A stretch of 64,000 bases of DNA from Dipteronia dyeriana (GCA_032871835.1 CM065297.1:61987253-62051252), one strand, 5' to 3'. Shown: positions 49,281 through 61,670, counted from the stretch's first letter. The notes: generated by a model not told the origin, from the sequence alone. Numbers and translations are program-made.

Positions 49281-50512
49281 GGCCACAAAGGCGACGTGGT
49301 TGTAGCCACAAGAGGTATCCTCTAAATTTTGAGCTTAAATTGAGTGTTTGTGGAGTAGTTGTTGACTTGGACATGAATTTCCCATGCGCTTTAATGATAG
49401 GAATGCTATGCTTTGCTTTTTTTTTTGTTTTATCTCCTGAATCTTGCTAAGCGTTGTCCATATTTTTTATGAGTGGAGCAACATTGATGACAATGTTGAG
49501 TTTAGGTTTTAGGGTGTAGATACATTTCTTTTTATTTTTGTTTAGATCTAAGTGTGGATTTGTGTTGTGCTTAGATCTTAGGGTGTTTATTTTAGACAAT
49601 TTTCAAATCTCTGCACAAATTGGTCACTTTTTTAATTTTTTTGGAATCTTAGTCTATTTTTGTTGAGTTGTTGTCTTTATGTGCCGGTAGAGACATGCAT
49701 TGTATGCTTTAGCTCTGTGCATCACTTAAATCTGGTCTTACAGTACCAATCTTTAGATGTTGAGGTGGATGAGACCTCTATGTTTGTTTAGCCTAGGAAA
49801 ATAGTGGAGACTACCCGTGAGCGATACTTGGCTTAAAAAACAATATTTATGGGTTTTGTTTCTACTCTTTATACATTCATCGATTTTGTTCTTAATTGTG
49901 GTCTCATTGTACATCAATTTTGCATTGATTGTCATAGAACTTCATCATATGTAATCCCTTGTTAGATGGATTTTTAGAAATGATTTTAGACTTTAGTGTG
50001 TTCTTGAACTCCATATATAGCCCAAACACTCCATGTCCCTATGTGTGCTTACATTTAAAAATTTGAGGCCAAACACTAAACCTCCATACACTTTCATAAC
50101 CCAAACACAAGCCATTCCTTAGTTATTGATCATGTTAAGGTCCACAGCTTTAAAAAAACTATTGTTTGCTCTAAATTTTGTAGAAATGTGTACTTAGGTA
50201 AATATATGTAAATGTGCAAAGTCAAATGCTTGTAGAAAAGAAAAGGAAAAAAAAAATACAATAATTGTGAATTATAAACACTTAAGCTTTCAAGTTCATC
50301 CATGGTAAAGTTACTCACAACTTTGAGTACAATTGTAGCACAAATGTGCAATGTAAAGTTTTGTAATGTGTTTTAAAGCTTATCATGTTGTAATTAGAAT
50401 GTATAAACATCTTGACATGGTTAGTAACTTTATCCTTCCCAGTCCTACAATATCCTCCATCCTCTACATACACCACATATCACCCTTGGCACCAATACAA
50501 GTGAGGGAAGTC
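49281..50512 (+). other. Internal 3' region of the Athila-like element
   Basis: No intact ORF. GACAATGTTGAGTTTAGG near 49490 resembles the sequence after the last ORF of Athila elements. A short frame to 49450 has hydrophobic residues but no family match. Confidence 0.45.
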
Positions 50513-51725
50513 CAAATTGTTAGGTTTTAGATTATGTTGGCATTAATTTCATATCAAAATGATGTTTACTTGTAATGATTTAGTTGTTTAGGTTCATGAT
50601 GATTCAAGCTTCAAAGAAGAAATAACAACTAGTCAAATCAAGTTTAAAGTCTTCAAAGAGAAAGGATGCTATATGGTTCTACAAAGGTATATTAAGACCT
50701 TATCTTTCTTTTACAAGGCTAAGACACACACACACAAATCATACATTTGTGTCCCTGCATAGTTATGCACAATTAATGTACACATACACATATCATACAT
50801 TTGTATCCCTACATCGTTGTGCACCATTTATAACACATTCACACACTTGAAGATGAATGCTCATGCATTGGTACGAATATAACATGTTTTGGAAAATGCA
50901 TGATTGGAGACTATTTCTATGTAGTTTGCATTCTAGTGTGCATTGTATTTTTATGTGTATATGTTTGTATAACATGGATATTGAAATTGATTTTACTCTT
51001 AAATCATTATTGATTGAGGAACATTTTGGTTACTCACACTTTCAATTTCAAGTTCTATGTCAAAAGATACTACACTTTCAACTTATGTTGCATACACTAT
51101 CTTCTTCTTCATATATCGAGTCAAATTATTATTTTCTATGTTGAGTATCTTATATGTCCATGTCCATGAGAGAGTTATGGTTCATAATCCTATTTGAATT
51201 CCAAGTTAGGAGACCAGAGAACGGTCGAAGAACGTGAAGGGAGGTCGAGGGAAAAACAAGAAAGCACAAAGCTCTTCTTTCCCGAGATGGCGCGTGGCTA
51301 TCTCGGGCCAGAAGGCTTGCTGCCCCAAGATGCCCATGTGCCATCTCAGGCACCAAGCAAGCTTGGCTGCTTCTTGTCCCTTTTGGTCATTTTTCTTGTA
51401 TTCTTTTCCCTCTCCTTTATATATCCCTTCCCTCTCACATTTCTTTCTAAGAAGAGATTCAAAATTTGAGTGTAGAATTTTCTCCCAAATTTTCTCATCT
51501 TCCAAACACCATAACTTCTTCATTTGAACTCCGATCTGAGTGATTCAAAGTTAAGATTGTTTGTCTATTCATTCTCCATCTTTTCTTTGAAGGTTTGAGT
51601 TAGTTTTATTGTTGTTTTTGGAGTTTAACCTCACAAAAAAGGGACTGCAGCAAATCAACTAAGGTATTGATTTTCTCTCAAAGTTTTCTTTTAAAACTTG
51701 GTCAATTGCCTTGGGTTTTCTTCTT

Positions 51726-51727
<2 letters not shown>

Positions 51728-51785
<58 letters not shown>

Positions 51786-51797
51786 ATGTGTGTGTGT
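51728..51797. repeat. (TA)n(TG)n microsatellite in the 5' LTR
   Basis: About 38 bp of TA followed by TG repeats. The 3' LTR has only AATAAATACGTGTCTTGTG here (about 59680-59700). Confidence 0.95.
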
Positions 51798-52399
51798 CTT
51801 TGTGATTGTTTTGATTTGAGTTTTGAACTCATTTAAAGCTAGATTGAGTTTCACTTGAAATCTCACATGTTGAGTTAGGTTTTGATTTTGCCTATGTTTT
51901 CACATTTTTGAGATTGTATTGTGCTAGCTTTGATTCTAGGACTATTTGATGATCTTTAATTGATTTATTTTGTGAAAAATAGTCTCTCACAAGTACTAGG
52001 CTCTCTTTGGCCGAATTCTTCTAATAGTGCATGTGCTTATGTTCTTTTGAGCTATTCTTGTGCTTAGTTGATTTCATGAATAGAAACTATGCTCTAGAAC
52101 TTTTGCTTTAATCTAGATGATTTTTTCACATGATTTTAGCTTGTTTTTGGTTTACATGATTTAAGCTTGATTATATGATTAATTGAATATATCTTGAGTT
52201 CAAGTTTAGATTTATGCATGTATCTAGGTTGTAATCAATGTTGATATCTTTCACATTATCTAGATGAATTAAACATGAATTTTAACTAGACTACATATGT
52301 TATGTGCATTCATACATATGTCTAGTATTTTCCATAGGATGTGTTGATCATAACATTCTATGTTGCTTGCTTGATTGCATTTTGCAATCATGATCACCT

Positions 52400-52700
52400 A
52401 GATGCCTTGTGAGAAGAAAGTCTTGACAATAGGTGTGAGACCTATGTTGTTGAGCATGTAAGTCTTGGCAAGAGGTAGGAGACCTCGGAATGTCAAGCAA
52501 GGAAGTCTTGCCTAGGGTCATGAGGACGATCCGGAAGTGTGAGCAAAGAAGTCATGTGTAGAGTCGTGAGGATTCAGAAGAGTGAGCAAGGAAGTCTTGC
52601 TTAGGGTCGTGAGGATCCGAAAGGGTGAGCGAGGAAGTCTAGACAAGAGGTGTGAGGCCTTAGAATGTTGAGCAAGAGGGCGACATAATCATGAGAAGGA
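52400..52700. repeat. ~44 bp tandem repeats in the Sirevirus LTR
   Basis: Units contain GTGAGCAAGGAAGTCTTGCC and TAGGGTCGTGAGGATCCGAA, five to six degenerate copies. The 3' LTR has the same array at about 60310-60590. Confidence 0.88.
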
Positions 52701-53160
52701 TAGAAGGGTAGTTTCTAGATGAAGGGGGGTCATTCGAGAGATTGTACTTGCCTTATCTACTAGTAGATTTTGTTTACCGGTGGTTGCTAACCCCGTGGAT
52801 GTTTCCTCTTCGGAGGTTTACCACATTATATCTTGTGTCAACTTTTCTCTATCCCTATCTCTCTTATATTTGTATTTGTTATTTGAATACTATGGATAGA
52901 ACTTTATATGTAAGTTAACTTCCTTACTATAATATCAACTGTGTATATGTATGGTTGCGTGTTTGTATCACACTTTACATGTTTTATATATTGATTAAGT
53001 GTCTTTATTTGATATATATATATATATATATATATATTGTGATACAAGAAATCTAGAGTGACAATCTTTTGTTTGTTTCTGAGGGAGTCAAAAAAGGTGT
53101 CTAACCTATTCATCCCCCCTCTAGGTTAGCCTTGAGCATTTAACCGTGTTTGTATTTTCA

Positions 53161-53176
53161 ATTGGTATCAAAGTAG
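53161..53176 (+). promoter_or_regulatory. Primer binding site of the Sirevirus
   Basis: ATTGGTATCAAAGTAGG follows the LTR end. It matches TGGTATCAGAGC, complementary to initiator tRNA-Met, with one change. Confidence 0.8.
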
Positions 53177-53243
53177 GACACTAGATTTTACTTATTGAGC
53201 ATTCAGGTGATACATTCATGGTATTTGCAAAGCTTTTAAAGCC

Positions 53244-54601
53244 ATGGGTTTACAAGATGATGTAATGGCGGAAGGAGCCTCAAATACTAGGCTACCATTA
53301 CTTCGAGGCACTAACTATGGGTATTGGAAGTTGAGGATGAAAGCCTATATCCGCTTTATTGATGAGAGGGCGTGGATGGTTGTTGAAAAAGGTTATAGTC
53401 CTCCTACCAAGGTTCAGGAGGATGAAACTAGTATACTCAAGCCAATGTGTGAATGGACAACGAATGCGTTTGAGGTGGCTAAATGGCACCACTGTGCTAT
53501 GAATGCTATCTTTGGAGGAGTTGATGGGCATCAATTATTCTACATTCAAAATCTTGAATCCGCAAAGGAGGGTTGGGATACTCTCCAAGTCACTAATGAA
53601 GGAACCTTAGCGGTGAAGAAATCAAGGCTTCACATGTTGGCATCACAATTTGAAGGTTTAAGTATGGGTGAAGAAGAAAAGTTTGAAGACTTCCTATTCT
53701 GACTTCTTAACATTGCTAACCAATGTCAACCACTTGGAGTACCTATTACAAGAGAGCGTTTAAATTGGAAAAATCCTTAGGTCTCTTCGTAAGAGATTTA
53801 AATCAAAGGTGACGGCCATTGAGGAAAGCAAAAATGTGGATAGCATGAACATTGATGAGTTGCTTGGGTCTCTCCAAACTTATAAGATATGCTTGAAGCC
53901 AAAGATTAAGAGTAAGGGAATCTCAATGCTATTGAGGAAGAGAGTGATGATGAAATGAAGAGATAACTCTTTTGGTTAGAAAGTTCAAGAAGTTTCTAAA
54001 GAAGAATGCCAATCCTAAAGGCAAGTCTTCTAAGGAAAAGAAGGTTAAGAAACCATCATCTCTAAGGAATGAGAAGAATAGTCAAGCCATGAACAAGAAA
54101 GGTGTTCAATGCTACAATTGTCATGGTTTTGATCACTTTGCTAGTGAGTGCACCAAAAAGCCATCTAAAAAAGACAAGAAAGGCAAAGTGTTAGCGGCTA
54201 CTTGGAGTGATGATGAGAGCTCTAGTAGTGAGTCTTCAAGTGATGAAGAGTTGGTGAGTAACTTTGTAGCTCTAATAGCTTTTCATTCTCCACTAGATGT
54301 TGATAGTACAATACCTTTGAACAAGAACTTTGATGCAAATCATCATGGAAGCACTATTTCCATTCCTACCAATATTAAGTTGTTGGCCAAGATAGAGAAG
54401 CTTGAAGAAGCTAGAGATAATGCTCTAAGAGAGGTAGTTGAGAAGGATGATTTGATCAAGAAACAACTAGATGAGTTTGTGATTGTTACTCACAGACTTC
54501 TTGGTGAGAATGATGATATTGTGAAGAAGTTTAGAGAACTTGAAAAGATAAACCTTGAGAAGGATGAAATAATATCTTATTTGAAGAAGAGAGAACAATA
54601 A
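53244..54601 (+). pseudogene. Gag of the Sirevirus (first knuckle)
   Basis: 53244-53702 encodes the copia gag core: LPLLRGTNYGYWKLRMKAYI, KEGWDTLQV and KKSRLHMLASQFEGLSM (UBN2/gag-2 type). A stop after EDFLF and frameshifts to about 53970 break it. 53972-54601 continues with a Lys-rich stretch, a zinc knuckle CYNCHGFDHFASEC (CX2CX4HX4C), an acidic Ser/Glu stretch and a coiled coil (LLAKIEKLEEARDNALREV). This order is usual for Sirevirus gag. Start ATG 53244 is 84 bp after the LTR. Confidence 0.88.
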
Positions 54602-55217
54602 CTAATGAAAGAGATAGACACGGCTAAGGAGGCCATCGAGGACTTAGTGAATGATTCGGTGTGTGTCTAGTGTTAGGAATCTTGTTAACTCTTATAATGG
54701 TGAAGATGACATAATAGTTTAAGAGGAGCTCTTGGAAACACCGTTTCCTACTCACTTAGAAGAAGTCGTGATTGATAAAAAGCCACACAAGAAAAGAAGA
54801 TCAAAAGCTAAGAAGAAGTTGGCAAACAAGGTATCATTGCAAACTCCTAGTGAAACTAGTTCAACTCCAAAAGGTACAATCTCATTTTTTATTCCAATAT
54901 GCCATTATTGCAATACAATAGGTCACATTATGCCTAGGTGTTATTAATTTATTGAAAAATGTAAATTAGGAAATGAATCTAGAGATAATGAGATTAAACT
55001 TCAACTTGAACATGCTAAGACTTTGAAAGTTGAAAAACATGATAATATTTCTAAGAATGAAAAGAAGTTATGGAGTAGAAAGAAAGCTAATCTTGTTCAA
55101 CTTGACAAAGCTTGTGTTAAAAATGTTAAGAAAGAGTGTATTAATGATATTCTTGTTAATCAAGTCATTGAAGGACTTTACTCTAGATTTAACATTATTG
55201 TCAATGATGATATTTGA
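54602..55217 (+). pseudogene. Sirevirus gag C-terminal part with second zinc knuckle
   Basis: At 54732-54947 the frame carries CHYCNTIGHIMPRCY (a second CX2CX4HX4C knuckle) after a basic KKRRSKAKKKLANK stretch. After a stop, a basic segment runs to 55217. In autonomous relatives this knuckle is followed by protease and integrase; here it is not. Confidence 0.75.
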
Positions 55218-56999
55218 AATGTTTATATAGGTACACCCAAGAACAAGTGGTTCAAGGGTGAGTGCTCTTATCACTAATGTAAGAAGCACATGTGAGGTAG
55301 CTTTGAGGCAATATATCAATTGTGTTGAGAATTCTTGCTTGCTAGGTTTGAATACTTCATGTATTAATATCAACTTGGTTATCTCACATCATGTTTGTTA
55401 TGATTGTCGAAATTTATTGGTTAACTTTAGAGATGTTCTTTTGATATATGTGTTGGTTGAGTTGAGATATTATGCTTTTTATACTCTTGTTGTGAAACAT
55501 CGTCAACTTGGTGTCATGAGAACATTCAAGGCAAAAGTGTTCATAAAAAGGGCGGAAGTATGATATTTGATGAATATAATGTGCAAAAGGTATCTCTATA
55601 CTCTAATGTATGTTCTCTTAGATATTCATCTTTTGACTCAATCTTTGATATACATATCATAGCATGTCATATTAGAGAATTTTGTATAGCATACATATGA
55701 TTCTCATTGACATTTGCTATTTTAGGATCTAATAGAGATATTGTTCACATTGATCTTATCTTTGATGATTGTTTGTGTATAGTATATTGAGTGACATTAT
55801 TTTTGAAAATATGAGCTTCATATTCTTTGAAAGCTACTCATTAGAGAAGTAATGATCTTGAATAAATCTCTACCTATTGCTTTTAAGATCATGTGCTTAT
55901 GGGCCATAAAATCTTGGTTTTTTTTTTAAAATTGCACTTTGTTTCTCTTATATGTTTTGCTAGTAGATTGAGTTTACTATTATGTAAACTTTGGATACAC
56001 CTTGAAGTTTTTATGCTTAAGTAAATTTAAAAGGACATATGGTTAGTATCCATTTTGCTTCGGTAAATACATAGAACTCAACGAGCACCTTCATGGAAAG
56101 GGCTACACATATTGGTTGTGAAAGTTACCCAATGTAGGAAAGAGCTACACCATTGTGATGAGTGAAAGCTGCCATGAAGTGATTTTTTTTTTTATGTTTT
56201 TGAAAAATCAAAGAAGTGTTGAAATGGAATCATGAAAAGAAAATTCTTTGATTCAAAGCCTAAAAAGAAAAGGAGAAAGGCTTAAAAAGGAGTATATTTG
56301 AAAAATCAAATGAGCTCGGGTTGAAAAACAGAAATGGGAAAATGAGCCACATGCACACACACGCTCATATGCTGAAATCTATTCTCATAAAAGCAAAAAA
56401 TCCGGTTGATAATCGGTTTGACTTTTTATGGAAAAAGCTTAAGGTGAATAGATATTGGAAATTGTTTGCATGTTGATTATCAAACTACTTCTTGGTATAT
56501 ATTTGAAGCATATCTCTCACACATACACTTTGTTTATGAGTATGTTGATATTTTAGCAATTGTTGAAAAATTATGAGAGAACTTGAAAATCTTTGTGTAT
56601 CTCTCTTAGCATATGAAGCTTATTTTGTTGAGATTTCTTCAAATTGCTTAGATGTGTGATTGTGTGAATATCTTTGTGAACTTTATGCTATCATTGATTT
56701 TAGTTATAGCATTTATCAGGGGGGGGGGGGCATTGTATGATAGACATTGTTCTCTTTTATGATCTGTTCACATGCTTCATTTTGTTACATGTTGGCATAT
56801 TTTAACTTAATGATACTTGTAAGATATTACTCACTATCTTTATCTTGCATGATGATTCATTCTTAAGTCATATGTCTTTGTTTTAATATTGTTGTGACTA
56901 ATGTGTTTGTTTCGTTTTCACTCACTTTGGTTGTATGTATATAGCATAGTATCACACAAGAAAAATGGGAAGAACTACGATTACCAGAAGTGGAAATAA
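55218..56999 (+). other. Sirevirus interior without recognisable coding domains
   Basis: GTPKNKWFKGE-like residues near 55231 vaguely resemble sequence near the copia protease, and short frames follow (to about 55690), but no integrase DDE or RT YVDD motif is present on either strand. A G-run of 12-13 lies at about 56719-56731. The rest is AT-rich. Confidence 0.6.
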
Positions 57000-58006
57000 A
57001 TTGAATCCCGTTGTGAAAGCCAAGTCTACCTCAAAATGATCCAAAGCTTTAAGGACAAAAGATTTAGGGATCTTTGGAACAAAGAAGATATTTCAATAGA
57101 GAGGCATTGACTTTGGTAAGTGCAAAGATTCTTATGTTCTCAAGTGCTTAAAGGATAGAAAATGGGAATCTTGGGTGAGTATGTTAGGAGTTGTAAATGA
57201 TACTCTTGTTAGAGAGTTTTATCATGAATATAAAGAAAGTGCCACCTTGTTAGATGCTTCGATGGAAATTAGGGGTATTGTGTTTAAAGTTAACCCGGAG
57301 AACATTATCAAGTTTCTTGGGCTATATATTGATATAGATTCTAATTTTATAGATGTGGATGTTATTGAGAATCTAAATATCATGGGTAGAACTCTTTGTG
57401 ACAATGTTTCCTTTGAGTGGAAAAATAAGGGATACACTAGTCAACATGAGTTAACTAAGGCTAGTGCATTTTGGCATCTATTCATTTGCACTGACATTAT
57501 TGGATCTTCGAATTCAACTGAGTTGAATAAGGACAAGATCAAAATAGTGTATGCCTTGGTAACTAATCAACCGATAAACCTTGGAGATCTTCTCATGTAT
57601 TACATTGATATTGCGGCTTTCTCTACTAGAGGTGGTAAAAAGCTTGCATTACCGGAGTTTATTACATCATTGTGTTTAGCTCGTGGGATTAAATGTAGTG
57701 AAGTTGATGTGTTAGTTCAACCCTTGGAAAAATATTATGATAAACGTGTGTCTTACATATCCTAGGGGTATGACTTGTGATACTTTTAGACTATTTAGTA
57801 GTTCTCAAGTTGATAGTCATGTGAATAGCTTTAGTATTCTTCCGGATTGGGCTATACAATTGAAGGAGAAGGTTGATGAACTTAGTACAATAGTTGTTCA
57901 ACAAGATGCTAGGATAAAAGAGTTGGCTCAAGACCACCTCTCAAGCATTATGTTAGATCGACTACTCGTACAACTTTCTTTGGTGGAACAAGTGGCTAGT
58001 ATTTGA
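57000..58006 (+). pseudogene. Extra ORF of the Sirevirus, plant-transposon-protein-like (PF20167-type)
   Basis: The frame begins about 56965 (GRTTITRSGNKLNP) with stops near 57040 and 57100. The longest open part is 57175-57765 (196 codons from its first Met): VREFYHEYKESATLLD, IRGIVFKVNPENIIKFLG, ELTKASAFWHLFICTDII, KIKIVYALVTNQPINLG, LPEFITSLCLARGI. The pattern (VREFY, a G-x-x-V/F-x-V/I step, FLG, the WH-x-F-I-C block, ALVTxxxINLG) fits PF20167 'putative plant transposon protein', which is often found near LTR elements with unknown role. A frameshift leads to a coiled coil (LKEKVDELSTIVVQQDARIK) ending at 58006. It sits where env-like or additional ORFs occur in Sireviruses. Confidence 0.6.
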
Positions 58007-58039
58007 GCTTTGAGGTACATTTCTTAACTTTTTGGTGTC

Positions 58040-58461
58040 ATTTCATGTCAAAAAGGGGGAGAAAAAGTATATGATAGTTACTTAGTTTCTTTTTATGTTG
58101 TTTTTATGAACTTTTGAACTTAATGGCGTGTAATAAATAGTCTTAAGATTTGGTTAAATTTTTTTTATGATTTGGCATGTATTAAGGGGGGGATACATGT
58201 ATTTGTGAACTTTAATTGTATATTATTATCCATATTATATGTTGTCATTTGTTGTTTTCTCTTGTAGATGCATTGTGCTTTGAGATGATTTGTAGGTTGC
58301 TTCAAGAGAAGATCAAGATGAAGTTCAAGAGTTGATGAAGATTAGTTCTAGGAATCTTACTTATTGTAATGTAAGGGAGTGATTTTGTGACTTATCTTCA
58401 TTTTCATATTTTTAGTAAATGTATAGGTGTTTTGACATGGAATTTTACCAAAGGGGGAGAT
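58040..58461 (+). promoter_or_regulatory. Sirevirus 3' leader with polypurine tracts
   Basis: AAAAAGGGGGAGAAAAAG at about 58049, AAGGGGGGGATAC near 58184 and AAAGGGGGAGAT directly before the 3' LTR. Confidence 0.8.
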
Positions 58462-61032
58462 TGTTAGGTTTTAGATTATGTTGGCATTAATTCCATATCA
58501 AAATGATGTTTACTTGTAATGATTTAGTTGTTTAGGTTCATGATGATTCAAGCTTCAAAGAAGAAATAACAACTAGTCAAAGCAAGTTCAAAGTCTTCAA
58601 AGAGAAAGGATGCTATATGGTTCTACAAAGGTATATTAAGACCTTATCTTTCTCTTACAAGGCTAAGGCACACACACACAAATCATACATTTGTGTCCCT
58701 GCATAAGTGTGCACCATTAATGCACAAATACACATATCATACATTTGTATCCCTACATCGTTGTGCACCATTTATAATACATTCACACACTTGAAGATGA
58801 ATGCTTTTGCATTGGTATGAAAATAACATGTTTTGGAAAAATGCATGATTGGAGACTATCTCTATGTAGTTTGCATTTTAGTGTGAATTATGTTTGTGTG
58901 TGTATATGTTTGTATAATATGGATATTGAACTTGATTGTACTATTAAATCATTCTTGATTGAGTTCCAACCATTTTGGTTACTCACACTTTCAATTTCAA
59001 GTTCTATGTCAAAAGATACTACACTTTCAACTCATGTTGCATACATTGTTTTCTTCTTCGTATATCGAGGCGAATTATTATTTTATGGGTTGAGTATCTT
59101 ATATGTCCATGTCCGTGAGAGAGTTACGGTTTGTAACCGCAAACGGATTCAAATTCCTAGTTCGGAGGCAGGAGAACGGTCGAAGAACGCGAAGGGGAGG
59201 TCAATGGAAAAAGAAGACAACACAATGCTCTTCTTTCCTGAGATGGCGTGTGGCCATCTCGGGCCAGAAGGCTTGCTGCCCCGTGATGCCCACGCACCAT
59301 ATCGGGCAGCAAGAAAGCTTGGCTGCTTCTTGTCCCTTTGGTCATTTTGCTTATATTCTTTTCCCTCTCCTTTATATATCCCTCCCCTCTCACATTTCAT
59401 TCTAAGAAGAGATTCAAAATTTGAGTGCAGAATTTTCTCCCAAATTTTCTCACCTTCAAACACAATAACTTCTTCATTTGAACTCCGATCTAAGTGATTC
59501 AAAGTTAAGAGTGTTTATCTATTCATCCTCCATCTTTTCTTTGAAGGTTTAAGTTAGTTTTATTGCTGTTTTTGGAGTCTAACCTCACAAAAACGGGACT
59601 GCAGCAAATCAACTAAGGTATTGATTTTCTCTCAAAGTTTTCCTTTAAAACTTGGTCAATTGCCTTGGGTTTTCTTCTTCAATAAATACGTGTCTTGTGA
59701 TTGTTTTGATTTGAGTTTTGAACTCATTTAAAGCTAGATTGAGTTTCAATTGAAATCTCACGTGTTGAGTTAGGTTTTGATTTTGCCTATATTTTCACAT
59801 GTTTGGGATTGTATTGTGCTAGCTTTGATTCTAGGACTATTTGATGATCTTTAATTGATTGATTTTGTGGAAAATAGTCTCTCACATGTACTAGGTTCTT
59901 TTTGGCCGAATTCTTCTAATAGTGCATGTGCTTATGTTCTTTTGAGCTATTCTTGTGCTTAGTTGATTTCATGAATAGAAACTATGCTCTAGAACTTTTG
60001 CTTTAATCTAGATGACTATGTCACATGATTTTAGCTTGTTTTTGGTTTACATGATTTAAGCTTGATTATATGATTAATTGAATATATCTTGAGTTCAAGT
60101 TTAGATTTATGCATGTATCTAGGTTGTAATCAATGTTGATATCTTTTACATGATCTAGATGAATTAAACATGCAATTTAACTAGACTACATTTGTTATGT
60201 GCATTCATACATATGTCTAGTATTTTCCATAGGATGTGTTGATCATAACATTCTATGTTGCGTGCTTGTTTGCTTTTTGCATTATGATCACCTAGATGCC
60301 TTATGAGTAGGAAGTCTTGACAATAGGTGTGAGACCTATGTTATTGAGCATGGAAATCTTGGCAAGAATTGGGAGACCTCGGAATGTCAAGCAAGGAAGT
60401 CTTGCCTAAGGTTGTGAGGATCCGAAAGGGTGAGCAAATAAGTCTTGCCTAGGGTCTTGAGGATCCGAAAGGGTGAGCAAGGAAGTCTTGCCTAAGGTCG
60501 CGAGGATCGGGAAGGGTGAGCGAGGAAGTCTTGACAAGAGGTGTGAGGCCTCAGAATGTTGAGCATGAGGGCCACATATTCATGAATAGGATAGGAGGGT
60601 AGTTTCTAGGTGAAGGGGTCACTTGAGAGATTGTACTTGTCTTATCTGCTAGCAGATTTTGTTTGCCGGTGGTTGCTAACCCGTGGATGTTTCCTCTTCG
60701 GAGGTTTACCACGTTATATCTTGTGTCAACTTTTCTCTATCCCTATCTCTCTTATATTTGTATTTGTTATTTGAATACTATGGATAGAACTTTATATGTA
60801 AGTTGACTTCCTTACTATAATATCAATTGTGTATGTGTATGGTTGCTTCTTTGTATCACACTTTACATGTTTTATATATTAATTAAGTGTCTTTAATTGA
60901 TACATATATATTGTGATATAAGCAATCTAGAGGGACAAACTTTTGTTTGTTTCTAAAGGAGTCGAAAAAGGTGTCTAACATATTCACTCCCTCTAGGTTA
61001 GTCTTGAGTATTTAACCGTGTTTGTATTTTCA
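58462..61032 (+). repeat. 3' LTR of the Sirevirus
   Basis: Pairs with 50518-53160; TATA box at 59371-59379; ends TTTTCA before the duplicated CAAAT. Confidence 0.95.
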
Positions 61033-61037
61033 CAAAT

Positions 61038-61670
61038 GATCTCATAGGGAGTCTATATTGGGAATATGAATCTATGCATGCTCTTTCCACGTTCATGGCA
61101 TTTCAATTCTTTCCATGAGATCTATTTTCAGAAAAATGCTTCATTGATAATATTCATAAGTGATATATTAGATTCCATGAACATGGCTTCCAAATCGCAT
61201 GTGTTTGCTAGAGAGTGATCGCCTAGGTTCTGAGAGGAAAAATATGACTAAAATCCAGTGAGGATTTGAGTCGAGGTGAATTTTATCTTGGGCATTCAAG
61301 AATAGTTGTTTTGTAAACCGAAAACATCCTAAGTATTGACATACTTGCATTGTGTAAAGCATTGTTATTGATTGGTATATTTGAGATACTAGCATGCATG
61401 TGTTGTCTTTATTTGGTATGTTTGGATTGCATCTCGACTTATTTGCAGAGTAATACGTTTGTGGGTGTTCGTAACTGTAAGCCATCAGAAGAAAAAACTT
61501 CTCCATCTGGGGATCACCTAGTGGTTGGAGGACTTGTGGCACGTGCTAAGTGTCTCCATTTTTCCTACAAAAGTGAACTAGCCAAGTTTAGTTTTTAATC
61601 GCTTTTGTGTGTTTGTTGTTTTTCATTTCTGCTTTGCTCGAGGACGAGCAAAAGATAGGTTTGGGGGGTG
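61038..61670 (+). other. Athila-like 3' region and polypurine tract
   Basis: Non-coding. It ends CTCGAGGACGAGCAAAAGAT and AGGTTTGGGGGGTG, immediately before the LTR's TG. No gene seen. Confidence 0.75.

Larger units (their letters stand above)
50518..53160 (+). repeat. 5' LTR of the Sirevirus
   Basis: It holds a GC-rich hairpin region (51281-51351), a TATA box TTTATATAT (51416-51424), a TA/TG microsatellite (51728-51797), a ~44 bp tandem array (52400-52700) and a TA run (53011-53038). Small reading frames over it match non-coding LTR sequence duplicated in the 3' LTR. Confidence 0.95.
50518..61032 (+). mobile_element. Complete Sirevirus-type copia element without polymerase
   Basis: LTRs of 2643 bp (50518-53160) and 2571 bp (58462-61032) start TGTTAGG and end TTTTCA. 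Target duplication CAAAT lies at 50513-50517 and 61033-61037. A primer site follows the 5' LTR and the polypurine tract AAAGGGGGAGAT precedes the 3' LTR. The 5.3 kb interior encodes gag with two CCHC knuckles and a separate ORF (57000-58006). No protease, integrase, RT or RNase H motifs were found. Long LTRs and this PPT/PBS pair fit Sireviruses. The close LTR match suggests it is young compared with its Athila host. Confidence 0.92.

Noticed and set aside
51150..51527. Overlapping ~100-codon ORFs on both strands
   Set aside because: They lie in the Sirevirus LTR, are duplicated at 59103-59502 and show no protein family; the GC-rich hairpin region keeps frames open.
61168..61598. Overlapping ORFs of 82 and 124 codons
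   Set aside because: They lie in the 3' region of the Athila-like element on both strands, without motifs.
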